A DNA stretch of 5,673 nucleotides, taken from the NCBI GenBank assembly GCA_937930275.1, contig CALGLM010000454.1, positions 1-5,673 on the forward strand, in the 5' to 3' direction. The stretch is from an uncultured Ignavibacteria bacterium. GTDB taxonomy: Bacteria > Bacteroidota > Ignavibacteria > Ignavibacteriales > Melioribacteraceae. Of the stretch, positions 1 through 5,673 are shown piece after piece. Below the pieces are notes generated by a model that saw nothing but the letters and a program-made list of their open reading frames with translations, had not been told where the DNA came from and made no database searches. Made by a program: the position numbers and the translations under genes. The first letter of the stretch is position 1. The number at the start of each line of letters is the position of its first letter.

Positions 1-45
1 GTTGAGTGAGTATTGAATAAAAAGAATGAAATATACAACTCGCAA

Positions 46-103
46 CCCATGAATTTATTCATGGGGGCGAAGAAATAACCCAGCCCATGAATTCATTCAT
101 GGG
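46..103. repeat. Pair of near-identical 20-bp palindromic (REP-like) repeats
   Basis: Two palindromes occupy 46-65 and 84-103. Each has a perfect 9-bp inverted arm (CCCATGAAT / ATTCATGGG) around a 2-base centre, TT in the first copy and TC in the second, so the copies differ at one base. Their starts are 38 bp apart, and each is followed by extra G residues. Short, GC-flanked palindromes repeated in an intergenic region resemble REP elements mobilised by IS200-like (RAYT) transposases, but no transposase gene is in the window. They lie beyond the purA terminator. A protein-binding site is an alternative reading, since the tiny loop makes a cruciform or RNA hairpin less comfortable. The repeat itself is certain; the REP assignment is inference. 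Confidence 0.75.
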
Positions 104-110
104 GAAAAAA

Positions 111-135
111 ATATATAAAAATACATATATAAAAA
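111..135. repeat. Short AT-rich direct repeat
   Basis: The 11-mer ATATATAAAAA occurs at 111-121 and again at 125-135, separated by three bases. It lies between the palindrome pair and the second repeat family. In DNA this AT-rich it may be low-complexity chance, and no function can be assigned. Confidence 0.35.
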
Positions 136-138
136 CCA

Positions 139-210
139 ATATCGCCGCCTACGGGGCTTTATTTTGCATCGTTCTGTTGCGTTACAATAATATCGAGCCT
201 ACGGCTCTAA
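139..210. repeat. Two copies of a TATCG/GCCTACGG hairpin element
   Basis: Both copies begin with AATATCG (about 138-144 and 189-195) and carry the core GCCTACGG (147-154 and 197-204). The second copy folds perfectly as GAGCC-TAC-GGCTC (195-207), a 5-bp stem with a TAC loop. The first is a longer but imperfect version (GCCGCC-TAC-GGGGC, 144-157) with mismatches. Conservation of the frame and loop with variable stem bases suggests a dispersed structured repeat family, different from the palindromes at 46-103. No coding potential is evident here. The relationship between the copies is seen directly; a genome-wide family is inference. Confidence 0.5.
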
Positions 211-248
211 ACAGTGCTAAATGTTAAATGTTAAATAATTAATACAAA

Positions 249-280
249 AAATCCCCATTCCTTTTAGGGAATAGGGATTT
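249..280 (-). terminator. Rho-independent terminator of purA
   Basis: On the minus strand a 13-bp stem (AAATCCC-T-ATTCC against GGAAT-G-GGGATTT) closes a 6-base loop and runs into a T tract (positions 251 down to 246). It starts 26 bp after the purA stop codon. The only non-Watson-Crick pair is G-U in minus-strand RNA, whereas plus-strand RNA would have a C-A mismatch. This supports use in the purA direction. The tract is partly inside the stem, as is common for such terminators. Confidence 0.85.
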
Positions 281-306
281 CAAAATTAAAAATTCAAAAC
301 TCAAAA

Positions 307-308
<2 letters not shown>
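281..308. repeat. Degenerate heptad tandem repeat abutting the purA stop
   Basis: Four consecutive 7-base units can be read: CAAAATT, AAAAATT, CAAAACT, CAAAATT (281-308). They fill the space between the terminator stem and the purA stop codon, and the last unit shares two bases with that codon. It is low in complexity and short, so it may only reflect replication slippage in AT-rich DNA. Confidence 0.4.
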
Positions 309-1581
<1,273 letters not shown>

Positions 1582-1591
1582 TTACTCCCAT

Positions 1592-1624
1592 AAAAAAGCG
1601 GAAAAGCTTAAAAAGCAGTTCCGC
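1592..1624 (-). terminator. Terminator-like hairpin between the STAS gene and purA
   Basis: In minus-strand RNA an outer 6-bp stem GCGGAA/TTCCGC (1619-1624 with 1598-1603) encloses a 2x2 internal loop and an inner GCTT/AAGC stem with a TTT loop. Six T residues (1597-1592) follow at once. This is the layout of an intrinsic terminator for the STAS gene, whose stop is about 30 bp upstream. The T tract ends only 16 bp before the purA start codon, so the structure also lies in the purA leader and could act as a partial terminator or attenuator. Confidence 0.65.
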
Positions 1625-1652
1625 GTTAAAAAAACAAGAAACTTAAAAAAGA

Positions 1653-1994
1653 TTAGTTTTCGAAGCTTTTAATAGCTAAGTCAACTGATTCGTAATGTTC
1701 AAAAATTGTAATAAGCTTAGTGATAACCAAAAGACTGTTAATTTTTTCTGTAGCATTAGCTAATTTTAATGAACCGCCGCCATTTTTCATTGTAGTAAAA
1801 GCAGAAATTAACATACCAATTCCCGAGCTATTCATAAATTTAACGTCAGCCAAATCAACAACAATATTCTTTTTCCCTTCATCAGCTAATTTGTGTATCA
1901 ATTCGTTAAATTCGGCTGCTTCGGGTCCGCCCATTACGTTCCCTTTAATCTCTAAAACTATAGCGTTGTACTTTTCTACTACTTTGGTTTTCAT
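1653..1994 (-). CDS. STAS-domain anti-sigma factor antagonist (RsbV/SpoIIAA-like)
   Basis: This 113-residue cytoplasmic protein is essentially one STAS domain, the usual size for the family. Such proteins bind an anti-sigma kinase and free its sigma factor. They are switched off by phosphorylation of a conserved serine and reactivated by a PP2C phosphatase. The signature is VKFMNSSGIGML (residues 51-62); Ser56, aligning with the DS(S/T)G serine of RsbV, is the likely phosphosite. Asn55 replaces the more usual Asp. The N-terminal strands (VLEIKGNVMGGPEAAEF) and C-terminal helix (FEHYESVDLAIKSF) fit the fold. The ATG is preceded by AGAGGA (1999-2004) with short spacing. It diverges from the ECF sigma gene, and a candidate phosphatase is encoded three genes away on the opposite strand. 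No cognate kinase is visible, so its partner and target are unknown. Confidence 0.93.
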   Translation of the reverse strand: MKTKVVEKYNAIVLEIKGNVMGGPEAAEFNELIHKLADEGKKNIVVDLADVKFMNSSGIGMLISAFTTMKNGGGSLKLANATEKINSLLVITKLITIFEHYESVDLAIKSFEN

Positions 1995-2168
1995 AGATTC
2001 CTCTTCTTAAATAAAGTTATTAATTTTTACCACTAATATAAAAATAAATATCAATAAATAGAAAAAAATAATTAAAAAATAAATAAATTAAGTATAAAAT
2101 TATGAAAAAATTAAGAATATTAGTAAATTAAATATCGGAACCAAAAATATTTTTACACGTCTTAATTT
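1995..2168. promoter_or_regulatory. Divergent intergenic control region
   Basis: This 174-bp gap separates the divergent STAS and sigma genes and must hold the start signals of both, unless STAS is transcribed from elsewhere. Positions about 2030-2130 are almost pure A/T with many A-tracts, which would favour bending or UP-element-like contacts. On the plus strand only the ECF-type promoter at 2137-2161 is convincing. For the STAS gene I found no -35/-10 pair that stands out from the AT background. Confidence 0.55.
2137..2161 (+). promoter_or_regulatory. ECF-type promoter of the sigma-factor operon
   Basis: GGAAC (2137-2141) and CGTC (2158-2161) are separated by exactly 16 bases, and an A-run directly follows the -35 element. 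This matches the general ECF promoter pattern (GGAAC, 16-17 bases, CGTC). It stands out because the surrounding 150 bp are nearly all A/T. Its position directly before an ECF sigma gene suggests autoregulation. The -10 element ends 7 bp before the ATG, so transcription would begin at or within a few bases of the start codon, giving a leaderless or nearly leaderless message. That agrees with the lack of any Shine-Dalgarno sequence there. Confidence 0.65.
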
Positions 2169-2762
2169 ATGGAAAATGAAGAAATTCTTCTTGGCTTGCA
2201 AAGTACTAAAGAAAAGACCTCGGAAGATGAGGATTATGCTTTAATACGTAAGTTTAATGAAGGTGATGACCATGCTTTTACTTTATTAGTATCTAAACAT
2301 AGGGAAAAAGTACGTAATTTGGTTTACCTAACATTAAACGAAAGCGAACCGGTTGACGATATTGCGCAGGATGTATTTATTAGCGTTTTTTATAATATAC
2401 GCGAGTTTAGATACGAATCTAAATTTACAACTTGGTTGTATCGTATAACTATTAACAAATGCCGGGACTTTTTACGGAAAAAAAAGGTACGCAGCATTTT
2501 TGTTAGCGTTGAAGAAGAAGAGTACCCGCACTCTCGTTCTTTTCAGCCTGATAATGAAGTAACTAAGCTTGTTAATGAAGCAATTCAGCGTTTACCTGAA
2601 AAACTTAAAACTCCGCTTGTTTTGCGGGATATTGACGGCTTAAGTTATAAGGAAATCAGCGATCAATTAGGTTGTGAGATAGGAACAATAAAAAGCAGAA
2701 TTTTTAGAGCACGAGAAACGTTAAAAATTATTTTGGAACCGTATCAAAATGACCTCTACTAA
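2169..2762 (+). CDS. ECF-family RNA polymerase sigma factor (sigma-70, RpoE/SigW-like)
   Basis: Redirects RNA polymerase to a specific promoter set. The 197-residue product has only regions 2 and 4, as expected for extracytoplasmic-function sigma factors. Region 2 spans roughly residues 24-107, with LIRKFNEGDDHAF, the core-binding DDIAQDVFISVF stretch (63-74) and FTTWLYRITINKCRDFLRKK (86-105). An acidic linker (EEEEYPHSRS) follows. Region 4 covers about 130-186: LPEKLKTPLVLRDIDGLSYKEISDQLG, then the helix-turn-helix recognition part GTIKSRIFRAR. The ATG has no ribosome-binding site. It was kept because it is the only ATG before region 2 and lies just after an ECF-type promoter. The gene overlaps the next by 14 bp, implying translational coupling and a functional link. 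Its target regulon cannot be read from the window beyond probable self-control. Confidence 0.96.
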   Translation: MENEEILLGLQSTKEKTSEDEDYALIRKFNEGDDHAFTLLVSKHREKVRNLVYLTLNESEPVDDIAQDVFISVFYNIREFRYESKFTTWLYRITINKCRDFLRKKKVRSIFVSVEEEEYPHSRSFQPDNEVTKLVNEAIQRLPEKLKTPLVLRDIDGLSYKEISDQLGCEIGTIKSRIFRARETLKIILEPYQNDLY

Positions 2763-3969
2763 TAATAGTGTAAACAACGATACTAAAGATAAGAATAATG
2801 TTAGAGTACGTACAACTGTTGTAGGTTTAATACTTCTAACAATTGGGTTGATGATAATTTTTAAGAATAATTCGTCTAACTTAAAAGATTTGCCCGATGA
2901 TTTAATATCGTTTTATGCCAAAAATTTAAAACCGTTGTTTTATCAAACTTCAATTACGGAAGAAGATATTTTTAATTTTGCACTTTATCAAAATATCCCT
3001 ATTGATAAACAAAACAATAAATTGTTACAAATAGGACTAAACGATTCCGAAGAAGTAGAACTTAATGTAAAGGATGCGTTAATAAACGGAAACACCAACA
3101 ACTACAATAAGTTTGTACGTGAATTAGATTTAAGCACAATTCAAAAGAAAAGTTTGGATAGTATATTATCTTCTTATAAAAATGATATATATAAAACAGT
3201 ATTAGTTAACGAAAACAATGCTGTAGCGGTTGATCCTAAAATTGTTGTTTTGCGCGAAGCTTTAGTTTACGATATTAATAATTTTATAAAACAACAAGAC
3301 TTAAGGCAGCATTCGGAAATATTAACACAAAAAACCGAACCTAACGCCAACAAAGTTTTTACAAAAGTTAAAGCTGATATTAACAGTGGTAAAGATAGAA
3401 ACTTTATATTTTTTACTCCCGATACTGTGTTAAATTTAGAGTGCTACGTTCCAAGTAACAATTTAACTCTAAATAACAAAAAGAACAGCAATGTTAAAGT
3501 AAGAATTGAAAATAACGATGTTAAAACAGAAGGGAAGATGTACGAAATTAAAGATGACAAAATTATTATTAGGGGAAATAACTTAAATGAAATTATTGCA
3601 AAAGTAAAATTGCCTGTATTAAAAGATGTTATTGTACTACCCCCAACAAACATTTTACCTCCCAAAAATAAAGTTAACATAAATAAATCTACAACAGTTA
3701 ATATTCCAAATCCTCCGGAAAACCCGGGTCCCTCGTTTACCTTTAATTATGATGATATTGGTGATTTAGTTGAAGGGAGCATTAATATAATTAGCGATGA
3801 AAACGCTAAAAACTGGGTGCAGTTCGGGTTAAAAACAGATTCGTTAGGAAATAGGATTAGTTTTAATTTTCAATCCGATTCAACTTTTGATGTTAAAAAA
3901 CTTAAGGAAGAATTGGAAAAAGCTAAAATTGAATTAAAAAAATATAAAAAGCTTAAAAAGCAGCCATAG
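2749..3969 (+). CDS. Membrane-anchored protein of unknown function, possible regulator of the ECF sigma factor
   Basis: I do not recognise this 406-residue protein. Visible parts are a polar N-terminus of 21 residues, one hydrophobic segment (about 22-38), and a large Asn/Lys-rich portion that would be extracytoplasmic with the N-terminus inside. Residues about 60-190 look mostly helical and include LDLSTIQKKSLDSIL (126-140), which weakly recalls the LTxxQ helices of CpxP/Spy/CnrX-type periplasmic sensors. Next come a probable beta-rich part (217-295), a proline-rich linker (298-328, with repeated PP), and a highly charged terminal helix with coiled-coil character (382-404). The start overlaps the sigma gene's end by 14 bp in another frame, the usual arrangement for an anti-sigma factor. 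However, the cytosolic tail is very short and there is no HxxxCxxC zinc motif; the only cysteine is Cys232. A sensor or co-regulator role is inference. Confidence 0.85.
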   Translation: MTSTNNSVNNDTKDKNNVRVRTTVVGLILLTIGLMIIFKNNSSNLKDLPDDLISFYAKNLKPLFYQTSITEEDIFNFALYQNIPIDKQNNKLLQIGLNDSEEVELNVKDALINGNTNNYNKFVRELDLSTIQKKSLDSILSSYKNDIYKTVLVNENNAVAVDPKIVVLREALVYDINNFIKQQDLRQHSEILTQKTEPNANKVFTKVKADINSGKDRNFIFFTPDTVLNLECYVPSNNLTLNNKKNSNVKVRIENNDVKTEGKMYEIKDDKIIIRGNNLNEIIAKVKLPVLKDVIVLPPTNILPPKNKVNINKSTTVNIPNPPENPGPSFTFNYDDIGDLVEGSINIISDENAKNWVQFGLKTDSLGNRISFNFQSDSTFDVKKLKEELEKAKIELKKYKKLKKQP

Positions 3970-3972
3970 CAG

Positions 3973-3977
3973 TAGGA
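3973..3977 (+). promoter_or_regulatory. Ribosome-binding site deciding a TTG start
   Basis: TAGGA lies 6 bp upstream of the TTG at 3984. The downstream frame has an in-frame stop at 3954-3956, and no ATG or GTG occurs between that stop and the TTG. The next in-frame ATG is about 100 codons later, inside the membrane region. Spacing and exclusion together support initiation at this TTG. Confidence 0.65.
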
Positions 3978-3983
3978 CTTATA

Positions 3984-5673
3984 TTGAACAAAGTTGAACA
4001 ATTGTTTTGGGATTTAGGAAAGAAGATTGAAAACATTATCATTTTAGTGGTAGTGTTGTTTATTTTTAAAGTACTATTTAATATTGAAAACTCTGTTATC
4101 TATTTAGTAATTAACGAAATACTTGTGCTTGTTACTTTCGGAATAATTACAATTTATTTTATCGATTTATTGAAATATAGAATAACAAGTCCGATTTCGG
4201 TAATAATTAATACCGGAATTTTTAATGCAATTATATTCTTTTTTGGTTCGTTATCTACTAAATTACCGGATCAAACCGGTTTAATGCATGCCGATAAAGG
4301 GATATTTTTAAATTTTGTAACAACCGTAATTACTTTAGTTGTAATGTTTGCGCTTGCTTATATTTTTGCAACGTTACGCAGTTTGTTTTCCTTATGGCAA
4401 AAAAAAGATAATAGTGCCATGTTTAATATAATGGTCTATTTCTTAATTGCATCTGCAATTTCGGGTTCTTTGTATAGCTATTCAAGTAATTTTGATTACG
4501 TAAAAAATGCCTTTTTGGTTGTTACAATTATTTTGGTAATGATAAATTCCATACGAGTAGCTTGGATTGCCTTTTTAACCAAAAAGCAAAAACTTTCTAT
4601 TTTGGCTTTATCGGTAATAATGTTGGTTGTTTTTATAATTAACGCAACACTTTCTTTTGATAGTAACGCCGCAGATGAAATTAAAATGTTTTCGCCTGCG
4701 CTATTAACTTTTATTCAGTTAATTATGATATATGGCGGAGTATATTTTGGTTTTGTGTTTTTTACCACACTTTTCCATTTACCCACAGCCGAAGCTTTTG
4801 ATAGAAAATCGCAAGAACTATCTTCAATGATGGATTTGAACAGCTTAATGACTCAAGTATTTGACTTTAAGGAACTTGCTGAAACAATTACTACAATTAC
4901 TAATAAAGTTTGTAATTCGGATTCATCATGGTTGCTAACTATTAATGAAAATAAACTTGTGCTTAATGCAGGTGCAAATATTAGCATTGAAGAAGCAAAT
5001 ATTATAACTAAACTGTTGTTGGATAACGGAAAAGAACAGCCGGCGGAGTTTATTATTTTTGAAGAGGACGATTTAAGTAAATATTCCGAAAACTATATTA
5101 ATTTTAGAAGTATTGCCGTAGCCCCGTTAAGGGTACAGGGTAAAATTAACGGTTATTTGGTTGCAGCAAGAAAAGAAGGGTTATCGTTTGATGAAGATGA
5201 TAAAAAGGCAATAACTTCCTTTGGTGATTATGCCGCAATTGCACTTGAAAATGCAAAACTATTCAAGGAATCATTAGAAAAAGAAAGGATGGAGAAAGAA
5301 CTTGATTTAGCAAGAGAAGTACAATATAAATTACTGCCTATTAAAACACCTAATTTTAAAAATATTGAAATAGTGGCTACTTTTATTCCGGCGTTTGAAG
5401 TAGGGGGCGATTATTACGATTTCTTTAAAATAAATGATGATTTAATGGGGTTTATTGTAGCAGACGTATCAGGGAAAGGAATATCTTCCGCATTTATTAT
5501 GGCAGAAATTAAGGGGGTATTTCAATCTTTAAGCGGATTATTAATAAAACCATACGATATTTTATGTAAAGCTAATGAAATTTTGCATGGTAGTTTAGAT
5601 AAAAAGAGTTTTATTACGGCAACTTACGGCACTGTTGAGCTAAATACGGGTAAAATAAATATGGTTAGGGCGG
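3984..5673 (+). CDS. Multi-pass membrane GAF-SpoIIE/PP2C serine phosphatase (RsbU-like), 3' end outside window
   Basis: The reading frame stays open from a TTG at 3984 to the window edge (563 codons), so the product is C-terminally incomplete here. About eight hydrophobic segments (near residues 17-33, 40-61, 71-90, 108-130, 147-164, 176-198, 204-222, 239-264) form an N-terminal membrane sensor region. After the linker LPTAEAFDRKSQEL comes a GAF-like domain (about 285-425), then a coiled-coil linker ending EKELDLAREVQYKLLP (437-452), typical just before SpoIIE domains. The PP2C part shows EVGGDYYDFF (472-481) and VADVSGKG (492-499); Asp476 and Asp494 are the expected metal ligands. The later PP2C motifs lie beyond the window. 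Proteins of this type dephosphorylate STAS antagonists in partner switching, and the divergent STAS gene is an obvious candidate substrate. It follows the membrane-protein gene by 14 bp and so probably shares the ECF-controlled transcript. Confidence 0.93.
   Translation, partial: MNKVEQLFWDLGKKIENIIILVVVLFIFKVLFNIENSVIYLVINEILVLVTFGIITIYFIDLLKYRITSPISVIINTGIFNAIIFFFGSLSTKLPDQTGLMHADKGIFLNFVTTVITLVVMFALAYIFATLRSLFSLWQKKDNSAMFNIMVYFLIASAISGSLYSYSSNFDYVKNAFLVVTIILVMINSIRVAWIAFLTKKQKLSILALSVIMLVVFIINATLSFDSNAADEIKMFSPALLTFIQLIMIYGGVYFGFVFFTTLFHLPTAEAFDRKSQELSSMMDLNSLMTQVFDFKELAETITTITNKVCNSDSSWLLTINENKLVLNAGANISIEEANIITKLLLDNGKEQPAEFIIFEEDDLSKYSENYINFRSIAVAPLRVQGKINGYLVAARKEGLSFDEDDKKAITSFGDYAAIALENAKLFKESLEKERMEKELDLAREVQYKLLPIKTPNFKNIEIVATFIPAFEVGGDYYDFFKINDDLMGFIVADVSGKGISSAFIMAEIKGVFQSLSGLLIKPYDILCKANEILHGSLDKKSFITATYGTVELNTGKINMVRA

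Noticed and set aside
1..45. Possible end of a gene from the left flank
   Set aside because: Stops are frequent in the plus frames, and the minus frames show no start codon with a ribosome-binding site, so nothing can be supported.
46..103. Possible CRISPR repeats
   Set aside because: Only two short units are present with an 18-bp gap, and there are no further units and no cas genes.
1598..1622. GGAAC on the minus strand before purA as a second ECF promoter
   Set aside because: The GGAAC is part of the hairpin stem, and 16 bases downstream the sequence is CCGC rather than CGTC.
1720..2010. Plus-strand open frame opposite the STAS gene
   Set aside because: It is antisense to an intact STAS domain, and the predicted peptide has no recognisable features.
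2735..2759. GGAAC near the end of the sigma gene as an internal ECF promoter for the next gene
   Set aside because: It lies in coding sequence, and no CGTC-like element follows at 16-17 bases.
3444..3680. Minus-strand open frame inside the 406-residue protein gene
   Set aside because: It is a hydrophobic shadow product of antisense AT-rich DNA, with no ribosome-binding site or context.
2749..3969. FecR-type or zinc anti-sigma factor
   Set aside because: No HxxxCxxC motif is present, there is a single cysteine far from the N-terminus, and no FecR-like sequence or TonB receptor gene is nearby.

Overview
The window is AT-rich and its coding style fits the Bacteroidota/Chlorobi (FCB) group. A relative of Ignavibacteria or Kapabacteria is a reasonable guess, because a multi-TM/GAF/SpoIIE-type phosphatase with an 'LPTAEAFDRK'-like linker, single-domain STAS proteins and short palindromic intergenic repeats are familiar there. 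This placement is inferred from style and recalled family resemblance; no phylogenetic marker was compared.

Layout. Positions 1-306 are non-coding and rich in repeats: two near-identical 20-bp palindromes, two copies of a second hairpin-forming element (TATCG...GCCTACGG), and a strong minus-strand terminator. Next, on the minus strand, come purA (adenylosuccinate synthase, 307-1575) and, upstream of it, a single-domain STAS anti-sigma-factor antagonist (1653-1994). A terminator-like hairpin lies between them. A 174-bp, very AT-rich divergent intergenic region follows. On the plus strand there is a compact cluster: an ECF sigma factor (2169-2762), a membrane-anchored protein of unknown function overlapping it by 14 bp (2749-3969), and, 14 bp later, a multi-pass membrane protein with GAF and PP2C/SpoIIE phosphatase domains. 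That last gene starts at a TTG at 3984 and runs off the window end.

How it may work. The gene set suggests a regulatory module. The ECF sigma gene has a textbook ECF-type promoter (GGAAC-N16-CGTC) directly upstream, so it probably activates itself and the two genes behind it. The second gene occupies the place where an anti-sigma factor usually sits but lacks a recognisable zinc-binding anti-sigma domain. The third is an RsbU/SpoIIE-type phosphatase whose usual substrate is a phosphorylated STAS protein, and a STAS gene with a phosphorylatable Ser-Ser-Gly motif is divergently transcribed next door. This looks like an ECF sigma factor placed beside half of a partner-switching circuit. No anti-sigma kinase (HATPase, RsbW/SpoIIAB-like) is visible. 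purA appears to be an unrelated housekeeping neighbour.
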